64,000 nucleotides of DNA from Alcaligenaceae bacterium (GCA_013416395.1 JACCEP010000004.1:62001-126000), one strand, 5' to 3'; numbered from the stretch's first letter, positions 45,794-55,375 are shown. Numbers and translations are program-made. Notes: a model not told the origin generated them from the letters alone.

Positions 45794-46879
45794 ATGATTC
45801 GTATCAATGTTTTAAAACGTGTTTTTGTATTTGTTGTTGCATTTCTGTTGACAGGCTGCAACGCAGTACTGCTCAATCCGTCAGGCGATATCGCCGTGCA
45901 GCAGCGCAACCTCATCTATGTGGCAACCGGCCTCATGCTTATTGTGATCGTGCCGGTCATCATCGCCACGGTTGTGTTCGCCTGGCGCTACCGCTCATCC
46001 AATACTGCGGCCCGCTACGACCCAGAGTGGCATCATTCCACCAAGCTTGAGCTCGTGATCTGGTCTGTGCCGCTCATGATCATCATCGCCCTGGGTAGCG
46101 TTACCTGGGTCAGCACGCACTTGCTCGACCCGTACCGCCCTCTCGACCGAATCGACGCAAACCGTCCGGTGCCGCACGACATGCAGCCCCTTACGGTTGA
46201 GGTCGTGGCGCTAGACTGGAAATGGCTGTTTATTTATCCCGAGTACGGCATTGCCACGGTCAACGAAATGGCCGCGCCGGTTGACCGGCCCATACAGTTC
46301 AAAATTACCGCCTCCTCGGTCATGAACTCGTTCTTCATCCCCGCGCTGGCCGGGCAAATTTACGCCATGGCGGGCATGGAAACCAAACTGCATGCCGTCA
46401 TCAACCGGGCGGGTGTGTACCAGGGTATTTCGTCCAACTACAGTGGCGCTGGTTTTTCGGGCATGAACTTCAAGTTCCACGGCCTTGACGATGCCGCGTT
46501 CGATCAGTGGGTCGCTCAAAACCGCCAATCAGGCAACACGCTTGACCGCAGCAGCTATCTGAAGCTTGAGCAGCCCAGTCAGAAAGAACCTGTGCGCCGC
46601 TACGCCAGCGTTGATCCGGGCCTGTACGACGCCATACTCAATCGCTGCGTGCAGCCCGGCACGGTTTGCATGCGCGACATCATGCATATAGACGCGCAGG
46701 GCGGGGGTGGCCTTGACGGCTTGCGCAAGTCGGGTCTGCCTGTTGCGGGCGGGCCGGGTGCTTCTGGTCGGCTTTCCCTGTCTGGCGACTACATCGGCGA
46801 GCTGTGCTCATTCGGTGAGGCTGCCGCACTGGCCCGGGCCGCATCGGCTACGGGCATGTCTCTTTTCGTTCCGCGTTAA
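45794..46879 (+). CDS. cyoA: Cytochrome bo3 ubiquinol oxidase subunit II
   Basis: A 361-residue lipoprotein subunit: signal peptide with lipobox LTGC at residues 19-22, two TM helices (about 40-62 and 85-105), then a periplasmic cupredoxin domain without the CuA ligands, as expected for a quinol oxidase: EVVALDWKWLFIYPEYGIA and SSVMNSFFIPALAGQIYAM. The C-terminal tail is Gly/Ala/Ser-rich. First gene of cyoABCD. Confidence 0.95.
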   Translation: MIRINVLKRVFVFVVAFLLTGCNAVLLNPSGDIAVQQRNLIYVATGLMLIVIVPVIIATVVFAWRYRSSNTAARYDPEWHHSTKLELVIWSVPLMIIIALGSVTWVSTHLLDPYRPLDRIDANRPVPHDMQPLTVEVVALDWKWLFIYPEYGIATVNEMAAPVDRPIQFKITASSVMNSFFIPALAGQIYAMAGMETKLHAVINRAGVYQGISSNYSGAGFSGMNFKFHGLDDAAFDQWVAQNRQSGNTLDRSSYLKLEQPSQKEPVRRYASVDPGLYDAILNRCVQPGTVCMRDIMHIDAQGGGGLDGLRKSGLPVAGGPGASGRLSLSGDYIGELCSFGEAAALARAASATGMSLFVPR

Positions 46880-46992
46880 GGCCGGCGCGCGCCTGACGCA
46901 ACGGTGCGCGGGCGGGGGTGTACCTCCCGCCGTTCGCGCTACTGCATTTTGCTAACCCATTGCCCTGTGGCAATACCTCATGTAAAAAAACA

Positions 46993-48984
46993 ATGGACCT
47001 GCAAAAACTGGTTTTTGGTCGCCTTGGCTGGGATGCAATCCCGCTGCACGAACCCATACTTGTCGCCACCTTTGCGGCCGTGGTGCTCGGTGGCCTCGCC
47101 GTGGCCTACCTGATCTCACGCTATCGGCTGTGGGGGTATTTGTGGAACGACTGGATCACCAGTATCGATCACAAGAAAATCGGCATCATGTACATGATTC
47201 TGGGCGTTGTCATGCTGTTGCGTGGCTTTGCCGACGCGCTCATGATGCGCATTCAGCAAGCCATTGCGTTTGGTGACGCCACGGGTTATTTACCCCCACA
47301 TCATTACGATCAAATTTTTACGGCGCACGGCGTCATCATGATCTTCTTCGTGGCCATGCCCATGGTTACAGGCCTCATGAACTATCTTGTGCCGCTGCAG
47401 ATCGGCGCGCGCGACGTGGCGTTTCCGTTTCTCAACAACTTCAGTTTCTGGATGACCACGAGCGGTGCCGTGCTGGTCATGATGTCGCTGTTCGTGGGCG
47501 AGTTTGCCAAAACCGGCTGGCTGGCCTACCCACCGCTTTCAGGGCTCGAGTTCAGTCCCGACGTTGGCATGGACTACTACATCTGGGCCTTGCAGATAGC
47601 GGGGGTTGGTACCTTGCTGTCTGGCATCAACCTGGTCGTCACCATCGTAAAAATGCGCGCTCCCGGCATGACCATGATGAAGATGCCGGTGTTTACCTGG
47701 ACGGCACTGTGCACCAACGTGCTCATTATTATTTCGTTTCCAGTGCTTACCGCCACCCTGGCGCTGCTGGGCATGGATCGTTACGTGGGTACCCAGTTCT
47801 TTACCAATGATCTGGGCGGCAACCCCATGATGTATGTAAACCTGATCTGGATCTGGGGCCACCCAGAGGTTTACATTCTTATTCTGCCGCTGTTCGGCGT
47901 GTTTTCAGAGATTGTGCCTACGTTCTGCCGCAAGCGGTTGTTTGGCTATGCCTCCATGGTGTATGCCACGGTCGTCATCACCGTGCTCTCCTACCTGGTG
48001 TGGCTGCATCACTTCTTTACGATGGGGTCGGGCGCAAGCGTCAATTCGTTCTTTGGCATAACCACCATGATTATCTCCATCCCCACAGGGGCCAAGATAT
48101 TCAACTGGTTGTTCACCATGTATCGGGGCCGCATACGGTTTGAGCTTCCCATGATGTGGACGATGGCCTTCATGATTACTTTTGTTATCGGGGGCATGAC
48201 GGGTGTGTTGCTGGCCGTGCCGTCCGCTGATTTTGTGCTGCACAACAGTCTCTTTCTGATTGCACATTTTCACAACGTGATCATAGGCGGCGTCGTGTTC
48301 GGCCTGTTTGCGGCGATCAACTACTGGTATCCCAAGGCCTTTGGCTATCATCTGGACACCTATTGGGGCAAATGGTCGTTCTGGTTCTGGGTTGTGGGCT
48401 TTTACGTTGCCTTCATGCCGCTTTATGTGCTGGGCCTCATGGGCATTACGCGCCGGGTCAGCCATTTTGAGGATGTCTCATTGCAGATCTGGTTCCAGGT
48501 TGCCGCCTTTGGTGCCGTGCTTATCGCCCTGGGCATTGCGTGCTTTCTGGTCCAGCTGGTGGTCAGCTACCTGCGCCGTGATTCGCTACGCGATCACACG
48601 GGTGATCCTTGGAACGCCCGCACGCTTGAATGGTCTACGTCGTCGCCCCCGCCTGACTACAACTTTGCCTTTACCCCTCGGGTACACAGCCTTGATGCCT
48701 GGTGGCACATGAAGCAAATGGGCTTCAAGCGACCAGAAACCGGCTTTATCGCCGTGCACATGCCCAAAAACACGGGTGCCGGTTTTATTATTGCGGCCCT
48801 GTGCACGGTATGCGGCTTTGCGCTCATCTGGCGCATGTTGCCGCTGACCATTGTTTCGTTCGCGGCAGTAGTGGCTTATTCCATTTATCACACGTTCAAC
48901 TACAAGCGTGACTTCCACATCCCCGCCGATGAGGTGGCCCGCGTAGAAGATGCGCGTACTTTGCAGCTTGCCCATCATGTCTGA
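46993..48984 (+). CDS. cyoB: Cytochrome bo3 ubiquinol oxidase subunit I
   Basis: A 663-residue catalytic subunit from ATG 46993, equal in length to E. coli CyoB; the longer frame from 46918 runs through a GC-rich hairpin (46911-46931). The heme-copper oxidase motif [14 protein letters not shown] has the CuB ligand His and the cross-linked Tyr; HHFFTMG and HFHNVIIGG carry the CuB and heme ligands. It reduces O2 to water and pumps protons. No good ribosome-binding site precedes the ATG. It overlaps cyoC by eight bases. Confidence 0.97.
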   Translation: MDLQKLVFGRLGWDAIPLHEPILVATFAAVVLGGLAVAYLISRYRLWGYLWNDWITSIDHKKIGIMYMILGVVMLLRGFADALMMRIQQAIAFGDATGYLPPHHYDQIFTAHGVIMIFFVAMPMVTGLMNYLVPLQIGARDVAFPFLNNFSFWMTTSGAVLVMMSLFVGEFAKTGWLAYPPLSGLEFSPDVGMDYYIWALQIAGVGTLLSGINLVVTIVKMRAPGMTMMKMPVFTWTALCTNVLIIISFPVLTATLALLGMDRYVGTQFFTNDLGGNPMMYVNLIWIWGHPEVYILILPLFGVFSEIVPTFCRKRLFGYASMVYATVVITVLSYLVWLHHFFTMGSGASVNSFFGITTMIISIPTGAKIFNWLFTMYRGRIRFELPMMWTMAFMITFVIGGMTGVLLAVPSADFVLHNSLFLIAHFHNVIIGGVVFGLFAAINYWYPKAFGYHLDTYWGKWSFWFWVVGFYVAFMPLYVLGLMGITRRVSHFEDVSLQIWFQVAAFGAVLIALGIACFLVQLVVSYLRRDSLRDHTGDPWNARTLEWSTSSPPPDYNFAFTPRVHSLDAWWHMKQMGFKRPETGFIAVHMPKNTGAGFIIAALCTVCGFALIWRMLPLTIVSFAAVVAYSIYHTFNYKRDFHIPADEVARVEDARTLQLAHHV

Positions 48985-49684
48985 TACACATTTGCTACAT
49001 CAACCCGGTCTGGCTGGAGCAGGCGCCCGCGAGTCGGGCTCCGGGCCCATTCATGTGTCGCACCCGACTGCAGGTAGTTCCGCCAGTGCCATAGACGCAC
49101 CCGAGTTCCTGGTCAAAGAAGCACACCACCCCCAGAACGGGACGCTGCTGGGGTTCTGGATCTACCTCATGAGCGACTGCCTGGTCTTTGCCGCGTTGTT
49201 CGCCGTGTACGCGGTGCAGGGGCGAAGCTATGCAGGTGGTCCGTCGGGGGCTGATCTGTTTGATCTGTCACTGGTGGCCGTCAACACAGCCATGCTGTTG
49301 CTGTCTTCCATTACCTATGGCTTTGCCGTGCTTAAAATGCAGCAGAACCATGTGCGGGGCACCATAGGGTGGTTACTGGTTACGGGTCTATTTGGCCTTG
49401 CATTTCTGGGGCTGGAGCTATACGAATTCCATCACCTCATTCATCTTGGGGCGGGGCCGCAGCGTAGCGCCTTTTTGTCGGCCTTCTTTACCCTTGTGGG
49501 TACGCACGGCCTGCACGTCACCTTCGGCATTATCTGGCTGATCACACTGGTGTTTCAAATTAAGCGCCATGGTCTCATCCCCGAAAATCGCCGCCGCGTC
49601 ATGTGTCTGTCCATGTTCTGGCACTTTCTTGATGTCGTCTGGATCGGCGTATTTACCTTTGTTTATCTCATGGGGGTGCTGTAA
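48977..49684 (+). CDS. cyoC: Cytochrome bo3 ubiquinol oxidase subunit III
   Basis: A 235-residue subunit III from ATG 48977, which overlaps the cyoB stop. It has a Ser/Gly/Ala-rich leader of about 40 residues, then five TM helices including [22 protein letters not shown] and [14 protein letters not shown], the standard marks. It stabilises the oxidase. The stop overlaps the cyoD ATG by one base. Confidence 0.95.
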   Translation: MSDTHLLHQPGLAGAGARESGSGPIHVSHPTAGSSASAIDAPEFLVKEAHHPQNGTLLGFWIYLMSDCLVFAALFAVYAVQGRSYAGGPSGADLFDLSLVAVNTAMLLLSSITYGFAVLKMQQNHVRGTIGWLLVTGLFGLAFLGLELYEFHHLIHLGAGPQRSAFLSAFFTLVGTHGLHVTFGIIWLITLVFQIKRHGLIPENRRRVMCLSMFWHFLDVVWIGVFTFVYLMGVL

Positions 49685-50118
49685 TGAGCACAATCCGGTC
49701 TGCTGAGCTTGTTAGTGCCCACGATGCCGTGTCGGCGCATGATGGTGGCCATCACGGCCATGATGAACATGATCATCACGACGACGGGCATGCACCGAGT
49801 ACGTTTCGCGGTTACATGACGGGGTTTGTGCTGGCGGTGATTCTTACCGCCATCCCGTTCTGGCTGGTCATGCAGGGTGTCATTCAGTCTGCCACCACGA
49901 CGGCTCTGGTTATTCTGGGCCTTGGGGCGGTTCAGATTGTCGTGCACATGATTTATTTTCTGCACATGAACTCACGTTCCGAGGGCGGGTGGACACTGCT
50001 GGCACTGATTTTTAGCGTTATTTTTGTGGTAATCATTCTCGCAGGCTCAATGTGGGTGATGTACCATATGAACACCAACATGATGCCGGGCTCGCACAAC
50101 ATGCACGGTATGTCGTAG
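49684..50118 (+). CDS. cyoD: Cytochrome bo3 ubiquinol oxidase subunit IV, His-rich N-terminus
   Basis: A 144-residue subunit with three TM helices (about 40-62, 68-90, 100-122; TGFVLAVILTAIPFWLVMQG and IVVHMIYFLHMNSRSEG). The E. coli protein has 109 residues; the extra length is an N-terminal extension rich in His and Asp (DGGHHGHDEHDHHDDGH, about residues 20-36). It may bind metal; this is inference. Last of the cyo genes. No cyoE (heme O synthase) follows in the window. Confidence 0.95.
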   Translation: MSTIRSAELVSAHDAVSAHDGGHHGHDEHDHHDDGHAPSTFRGYMTGFVLAVILTAIPFWLVMQGVIQSATTTALVILGLGAVQIVVHMIYFLHMNSRSEGGWTLLALIFSVIFVVIILAGSMWVMYHMNTNMMPGSHNMHGMS

Positions 50119-50143
50119 AGAGCCCGTCAGGTTCTCCTGGTTA

Positions 50144-50989
50144 ATGCCACATTCTGTACGTACTCCGTTAACTAATACAGCCCACAGCACAAGCACCCCG
50201 GCGCATAAGACCTGGGTGCTTGTGCTGTGGGCTGTAATGGCGATTTTTGTCTTTTCTACATTTTTCGCCCTGGGGGTGTGGCAGGTACAGCGCATGTACT
50301 GGAAGCAAAACCTCATTGCGCGTGTCAGCTATCGCATTCATGCTCCGCCAGTGGCCGTGCCTGCCCCCGCGCAGTGGGCAGATATCACAGCACAAAAACA
50401 CGAATATCTGCGTGTGCGTCTGCAGGGGGAATTGCTTAATCAATACGAAACCTTTGTACAGGCCACCACTGACCTTGGCCCCGGGTATTGGGTGCTGACA
50501 CCTCTGCGTCAGGCGGATGGCAGCCTGGTATTGATAAACCGGGGGTTTGTCTCGCCCGACCGCCGCGACCCGGCCAAGCGTGGGGCGCCGCCACAGCAGG
50601 GAGAGGTCAGCATTACTGGCCTTTTGCGCCTGACTGAGCCGTCTGGCGCGTTTTTGCGTCACAATGACCCGCAGGCAGGGCGCTGGTATTCACGTGATGT
50701 GCAGGCAATCGCGACCCAGCATCATCTTGCTCCGGTGGCACCTTATTTTGTCGATGAACAAGCCGCGCCCGGTGCTGCCCCTGTGGGGGAGATGCACGCG
50801 TTGCCGAAAATATGGCCTGTGGCCGGGCTCACGGTGGTGTCGTTTCGCGACACCCATCTCACTTACGCCATTACCTGGTTTGTGCTGGCGCTCATGGTGC
50901 TTGTGGGTGCAGGCTATGTGGCGCGCATCGAGCGTACAGGCCCGGGGCGTAAGCGTGCACGCCCAGATCAGCCCGAGGAGTCCGCATGA
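50144..50989 (+). CDS. SURF1-family protein
   Basis: A 281-residue membrane protein of the SURF1/Shy1 family: N-terminal TM helix (about 26-50, VLVLWAVMAIFVFSTFFALG), WQVQRMYWK after it, a periplasmic domain with LLNQYETFVQ and GYWVLTPLRQADGSLVLINRG, and a C-terminal TM helix after NLTYA-like DTHLTYAITWF. SURF1 helps assemble heme-copper oxidases, usually the aa3 type. Codons 11-31 carry a perfect 23-base inverted repeat. It overlaps regB by four bases. Confidence 0.92.
   Translation: MPHSVRTPLTNTAHSTSTPAHKTWVLVLWAVMAIFVFSTFFALGVWQVQRMYWKQNLIARVSYRIHAPPVAVPAPAQWADITAQKHEYLRVRLQGELLNQYETFVQATTDLGPGYWVLTPLRQADGSLVLINRGFVSPDRRDPAKRGAPPQQGEVSITGLLRLTEPSGAFLRHNDPQAGRWYSRDVQAIATQHHLAPVAPYFVDEQAAPGAAPVGEMHALPKIWPVAGLTVVSFRDTHLTYAITWFVLALMVLVGAGYVARIERTGPGRKRARPDQPEESA
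50176..50236. repeat. Perfect 23-base inverted repeat in the SURF1 coding start
   Basis: The arm at 50176-50198 (TACAGCCCACAG...) is the exact reverse complement of 50214-50236, with a 15-base spacer. Both arms are within the SURF1 reading frame and encode different peptides. The RNA would fold into a very stable hairpin just after the start codon. Confidence 0.95.
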
Positions 50990-52308
50990 CGGTGGCTTGG
51001 TCCAGAGGCCGCGAGGGCGTGGATACCACAAGCAATGATGCTTCCGGACGTGACAACCTAAGGCAGTTGGTTCAGCTGCGCTGGATTGCCGTACTTGGGC
51101 AGGTTATGGCCATCTTTGTGGCGCAGGTTGGTTTTCGCCTGCCGCTGCCGCTCGAACACATGATTGTTGTAGTGGTCATGCTCGCCATGTTCAATGTGTT
51201 CAGCCTGGGGCGACTGTATTTGCGCACGCCAGTCAGACAGGCAGAGCTTTTTCTGGCGCTGTTTCTCGATGTGGGGGTGCTGACAGCTCAGCTTTACCTT
51301 AGCGGTGGCCCAACCAACCCCTTCATTTTTCTATTTCTGTTGCAGGTTGCGTTGGCTGCCATTTTGTTAAGGCCTGCCGCTACGTGGGCCATTTTTGCAC
51401 TGACCACTGTGGCTTTTATAGGGCTGTCGCTCACCAGCCATCAGTTTGCCTTGCCGTTGGAGCTGGGCCGCGGGCTTTCCAGCCCGTTCATTTTGGGCAT
51501 GCTGGTTTGTTTTGCGCTGTGCGCGCTGCTGCTGGTTATTTTTATTACCCGTATTACACAAAACCTTCGGCTGCGCGACGCCCGACTTGCCGACATGCGA
51601 CAGCGCACGGCAGCCGAAGAGCATATTGTGCACATGGGCTTGTTGGCCTCTGGCGCGGCGCATGAGCTGGGCTCGCCGCTGGCAACATTGGATATTATTT
51701 TGGGCGACTGGTCTCATGGCGAGCAGCTTGGTCGTGATCCCGAGCTGGCGCAAGACTTGCATGAAATGCAGGTTCAGGTGCGGCGCTGCAAGGCCATCGT
51801 TAGCGGTATTCTTATGTCAGCCGGTGAAATGCGTGGTGAGGAGCCCACCGAAACCACGGTTAATGACTTTATGGATAATCTCGTGAAGCAGTGGCGCGCA
51901 TCGCACCCTTCGGGGCTGCTTCAGTATGAAAACCAGTTCGGCGAAAACGTACGTATTATTTCTGATCACGCGCTTAAACAAATGGTTTTCAACGTGCTTG
52001 ATAACGCATACGAGGCATCGCCTGCCGGGCAGCGGCTGGTGGTTACTCACGAAGGCAACGCGCTGGTCATCACGGTAAGTGATCAGGGGCCAGGCTTTGC
52101 GCCATTGATACTGCCAGAGATCGGCAAGCCTTATCAATCTACCAAGGGCAGGCCAGGCGGTGGTTTGGGCCTGTTTCTTTCGTTAAATGTGGCGCGCAAG
52201 CTCAGCGGGAGTCTGGTTGCTGCCAATCTGCCTGGCCGGGGTGCGTGTGTAACCATCAGGTTGCCGCTGTCGGCCCTAACCCCCGAGGAGGCCTCTGATG
52301 ACGAATAG
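50986..52308 (+). CDS. regB: RegB/PrrB-type redox sensor histidine kinase
   Basis: A 440-residue membrane kinase. About six TM helices fill residues 20-190; the quinone-site signature LSGGPTNPFIFLFLLQ is between helices. The H-box is GAAHELGSPLATLDIIL with the phospho-His near 226, followed by an HATPase_c domain (NAYEASPAG, GPGFAP, GGGLGLFLSL). QVRRCKAIVSGIL after the H-box places a Cys where the redox-active Cys of RegB sits. It responds to quinone pool and redox state in the family. Starts in a 4-base overlap with SURF1 and overlaps regA. Confidence 0.92.
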   Translation: MTVAWSRGREGVDTTSNDASGRDNLRQLVQLRWIAVLGQVMAIFVAQVGFRLPLPLEHMIVVVVMLAMFNVFSLGRLYLRTPVRQAELFLALFLDVGVLTAQLYLSGGPTNPFIFLFLLQVALAAILLRPAATWAIFALTTVAFIGLSLTSHQFALPLELGRGLSSPFILGMLVCFALCALLLVIFITRITQNLRLRDARLADMRQRTAAEEHIVHMGLLASGAAHELGSPLATLDIILGDWSHGEQLGRDPELAQDLHEMQVQVRRCKAIVSGILMSAGEMRGEEPTETTVNDFMDNLVKQWRASHPSGLLQYENQFGENVRIISDHALKQMVFNVLDNAYEASPAGQRLVVTHEGNALVITVSDQGPGFAPLILPEIGKPYQSTKGRPGGGLGLFLSLNVARKLSGSLVAANLPGRGACVTIRLPLSALTPEEASDDE

Positions 52309-52924
52309 CTCGGGTTCAGGGCGGTCGCCTGAGCCGCCTGCAGCCTCTATGGGCCACACGATAAAGGCTGAGCCCAATGGATGCGCGGGTGAGAAGGGCG
52401 GTCGGTTGTTGCTGGTGGTTGAAGACGATGCGGCGCTGTCGCGCACTTTGGTGCGTTCGTTCGAACGTCGCGGCTATCGCGTGATCAGCGCTGACAGCTT
52501 TGAGGCTATGCAGGCTTTGCTGTTACAGCAAACCCCTGATTTTGCGGTGGTCGATCTTAAGCTTAACGGCGAAGCGTCGGGGTTGGCGTGTGTCAAGACA
52601 CTGCATGCCAATAGCCCAGAAACGCTTATTGTGGTGTTAACGGGCTTTGCCAGTATTGCCACCGCAGTCGAGGCGGTCAAGCTCGGTGCCTGCCACTATT
52701 TGGCCAAGCCATCCAATACCGACGATATCGAGCGTGCCTTTGGCATGACGGAAGGCAACACGGATGTCGAGCTGGCAGCGCGTCAGGCTTCGATCAAAAC
52801 ACTAGAATGGGAACGCATCCATGAGATGCTGGTGGCCACTGACTTCAATATTTCAGAGACCGCTCGCCGTTTGGGCATGCACCGCCGAACCCTGGCACGC
52901 AAGCTGGAGAAGCGGCGGGTGTAA
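52298..52924 (+). CDS. regA: RegA/PrrA-type response regulator
   Basis: A 208-residue regulator. The receiver domain (about 35-150) has LLLVVEDDAALSRTL, the phospho-acceptor in FAVVDLKLNGE and the Lys in YLAKPSNTDD. The C-terminal Fis-type helix-turn-helix is FNISETARRLGMHRRTLARK, close to the RegA family's. It has about 30 extra residues at the N-terminus. Partner of the adjacent RegB; in relatives the pair controls terminal oxidases, which fits its place at the end of the cyo cluster. Confidence 0.93.
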   Translation: MTNSSGSGRSPEPPAASMGHTIKAEPNGCAGEKGGRLLLVVEDDAALSRTLVRSFERRGYRVISADSFEAMQALLLQQTPDFAVVDLKLNGEASGLACVKTLHANSPETLIVVLTGFASIATAVEAVKLGACHYLAKPSNTDDIERAFGMTEGNTDVELAARQASIKTLEWERIHEMLVATDFNISETARRLGMHRRTLARKLEKRRV

Positions 52925-53062
52925 GGTGTGGGTCAGACGGCTGCCGAAAAGAACGGTTCAGACGAGGGCGGATGACCAAAGGTAGGGCTGGCCCTGGCTT
53001 GGGCTTAGCGTAGATTTACCAAAGATAGAACGGCGCATGACTCAGGCCCGTTTGATTGAGCT

Positions 53063-53107
53063 ACACCCCAAGAAACTGGCTTTTTATCCAATTTTTGGGG
53101 TGTTTTT
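53063..53107 (+). terminator. Intrinsic terminator after regA
   Basis: ACACCCCAA and TTGGGGTGT pair around a 23-base loop and are followed by TTTTC. It lies 140 bases past the regA stop and likely ends the cyo-SURF1-regBA transcript. Confidence 0.6.
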
Positions 53108-53141
53108 CGTGGAGATACACCGTTTTTAGAATGCCATAATC

Positions 53142-53228
53142 CCTGCGTACCTGCGTACCTGCGTACCTGCGTACCTGCGTACCTGCGTACCTGCGTACCT
53201 GCGTACCTGCGTACCTGCGTACCTGCGG
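53142..53228. repeat. 8-base tandem repeat CCTGCGTA, ten copies
   Basis: Ten perfect copies plus a seven-base partial copy lie in the 356-base spacer between regA and the amidase gene. All copies are identical, so the array is young or kept uniform. Nothing else in 52925-53280 looks like a gene. Confidence 0.97.
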
Positions 53229-53280
53229 CAGAGGCAGGTCGAATCAGGCTATTGCGGCCGATGTTGTGGCCCTGAAAAAC

Positions 53281-54639
53281 TCAGGCCTGGCGTATGGTTT
53301 GCAGAATTTTTTCTGTCGCCAGACCAACGTCCAGAATATGCGCATCGTGCATCGCGGGCCCTGCAATCGTAAGGCCGACTGGGGCCTCGCCATTGCGATG
53401 GCACGGCAGTGACAGCGCGCACCCGTCAAAAAAGTTAATCAGCGTAGGGTTGCGCAAGATAAGCCCATTGGTGGCAAAGTAAGCATCGTCGGAAGCCTGC
53501 AGCTTGGCAATGGCAGGCGCAATAATGGGCGATGTGGGCATTAGCAACGCGTCATACTGGCGCATGCGATTGGTAAGCGAGGCGATCCAGGCACTTCGAA
53601 TTTCAAGCAAGTCTATGTAATCGGCTGCCGACATGTCTTTGCCACGCGCAATGCGTGAAGCCACTCTAGGGTCGTAGCGGTCAGCGTGTTGTTCAAGCAG
53701 TTTGCGGTGCCATGCCCACGCTTCGGAGCACACAAAACCACCTTGTCGGTTGATATACGCGAGCTGTTCAAACTCAGGAATATCCAGTTGGTGCACGACG
53801 GCGCCTTGCTCGCGCAATGCCTCGATGGCGCGCTCGAACGCGGCGACCACCTGTTCGTCGGCACCATCGAGCACCACCGACGAGGGCACGGCGAACCGTA
53901 GTTGGCCGGGTTGGGGTGAGGTGGGCTCCCGGTAGGGTTCACCGGAAAGAATGCTGTCAACAATGGCGCAGCATTCTACGGAGGCAGACAACGGGCCAAT
54001 GGAGTCTAGCGATGTTGACAGCGGCAACGCACCGGCCGCAGGCACCCTGCGTGCAGTAGGCTTAAAGCCAGTCAGGCCGCAAAACGCAGAAGGTATACGC
54101 ACAGACCCACCCGTGTCGGTGCCGATAGCCACGACTGACATGCCATCGGCCACGGAAACACCGGCACCCGATGATGAACCGCCAGGAATGCGGCCGGTTG
54201 CGCGGTCCCAGGGGCTGCTAGGGGTGCCGTAATGGGGGTTGATGCCCAGGCCCGAAAACGCAAACTCGGTCATGTTGGTTTTGCCGACGATGACAGCGCC
54301 CGCGTTGATCAGCCGTTGCACGATAACGGCATTTTGTGCGGCGGGGGTTGCGTCTTGTAGTACGACGGAACCCGCCAAGGTGACCTCGCCGGCAACATCG
54401 AAAAGATCTTTGACAGAAACGGGAAGGCCGTCGATGGGCGAGCGTGCCAAACCTGCGGCTCGCAGCGTGTCTGAAGCCTGTGCAGCGGCCAATGCCTGCT
54501 CGCGGTATACATGTGTAAATGCGTGCCCACCCTCGCCATCCGTTGCGTCGATGCGGGCTAGCGCGGCTTCAGTCAGTGCCGTAGACGTGGTTTCACCCGT
54601 GGCGAGCGAGGCGTGTAGTTGGACAATGGTAGGCAGCAT
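53281..54639 (-). CDS. Amidase-signature-family protein
   Basis: A 452-residue amidase (GatA-like). The Ser-cisSer-Lys triad is visible: the Lys in VSVKDLFDVAGE (about 74), and the glycine/serine motif GGSSSGAGVSVADGM near 155 with GTDTGGSVRIPSAFCG. It hydrolyses a C-N amide bond; no glutamine-amidotransferase partners (gatB, gatC) are adjacent, so it acts as a stand-alone amidase. It closes the cluster with DUF2848 and a TRAP transporter. Confidence 0.92.
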   Translation of the reverse strand: MLPTIVQLHASLATGETTSTALTEAALARIDATDGEGGHAFTHVYREQALAAAQASDTLRAAGLARSPIDGLPVSVKDLFDVAGEVTLAGSVVLQDATPAAQNAVIVQRLINAGAVIVGKTNMTEFAFSGLGINPHYGTPSSPWDRATGRIPGGSSSGAGVSVADGMSVVAIGTDTGGSVRIPSAFCGLTGFKPTARRVPAAGALPLSTSLDSIGPLSASVECCAIVDSILSGEPYREPTSPQPGQLRFAVPSSVVLDGADEQVVAAFERAIEALREQGAVVHQLDIPEFEQLAYINRQGGFVCSEAWAWHRKLLEQHADRYDPRVASRIARGKDMSAADYIDLLEIRSAWIASLTNRMRQYDALLMPTSPIIAPAIAKLQASDDAYFATNGLILRNPTLINFFDGCALSLPCHRNGEAPVGLTIAGPAMHDAHILDVGLATEKILQTIRQA

Positions 54640-54648
54640 GGTGGTACC

Positions 54649-55338
54649 TCAGGCGATTTCAGGAAGAATGTCTAATGTATAGCTGTGGGTCAGGCTGCGT
54701 TTGAGTACGGGATCAAACAACTCCATTTCGAACGACACAGCATGCCGTATGCTTCCCTGGGTGCCTACAGTGCCACAAGACATGCCCCAGCCAGACGGTA
54801 GGCCTGAATCGCCAAAGTAGTCTTGCATAAGGTCTGCCGGCGGTTGCAGCTGGGACATAGGCCCTTCCTGATACTGCACTTTTTTATTGTCTTCGGTTAT
54901 CGACGAACGCAAAACCAGCTGATCCCAGTGGTCAGCTACATCGTCGAACAGCCATGCATCGCGCCCTACCGGCTTGACGCAAAGCTGTTTGGACAGCGCC
55001 ACGCTGTGGGCTTCCAGTTTGCGGTCAGTGTGATCCGACACCAGGCTTACCAGCCACCTGTTCTGGTGGGCAAAAATAAATGCCTCGACCTCTCCAGACG
55101 ACCCATCGCTCACGACCTGCACGCTTTCTTGCTGGCTGAGCTGGTTCGCTGCCACGCGGTAGTACAAAGGCACGGCGCTGGGGCGCGGGATGCCGAGTTC
55201 GGCCAGCTCTTGAATATGATGCTCAATGGCTGCGCTGTCACGCCCTGCCCAACCGGCAATCACGAAGTTTTCTATGTCGACCGCAACGGTCTCTTTGCTT
55301 TCAGGCGTTGCCATGTGAAGCGTAAATTGAAGTTTCAT
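54649..55338 (-). CDS. DUF2848-family protein
   Basis: A 229-residue cytoplasmic protein. Conserved-looking patches are VVIAGWAGRD-like FVIAGWAGRDSAAIEHHI, PLYYRVAANQL, LVSDHTDRKLEAHSVALSKQ and SGWGMSCGTVGTQG. The DUF2848 family has no known function and is often next to amidases and transporters. The His/Asp/Glu in SDHTDRKLEAH resemble a metal site, which is inference. It lies 9 bases before the amidase gene and probably acts on the same compound. Confidence 0.8.
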   Translation of the reverse strand: MKLQFTLHMATPESKETVAVDIENFVIAGWAGRDSAAIEHHIQELAELGIPRPSAVPLYYRVAANQLSQQESVQVVSDGSSGEVEAFIFAHQNRWLVSLVSDHTDRKLEAHSVALSKQLCVKPVGRDAWLFDDVADHWDQLVLRSSITEDNKKVQYQEGPMSQLQPPADLMQDYFGDSGLPSGWGMSCGTVGTQGSIRHAVSFEMELFDPVLKRSLTHSYTLDILPEIA

Positions 55339-55375
55339 GCCTGATTGTCTCCGACAAGTTAAAAGATTAGGCGGC

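Noticed and set aside
53142-53228. Possible CRISPR array
   Set aside because: The units are 8 bases with no spacers, and no cas gene is present.
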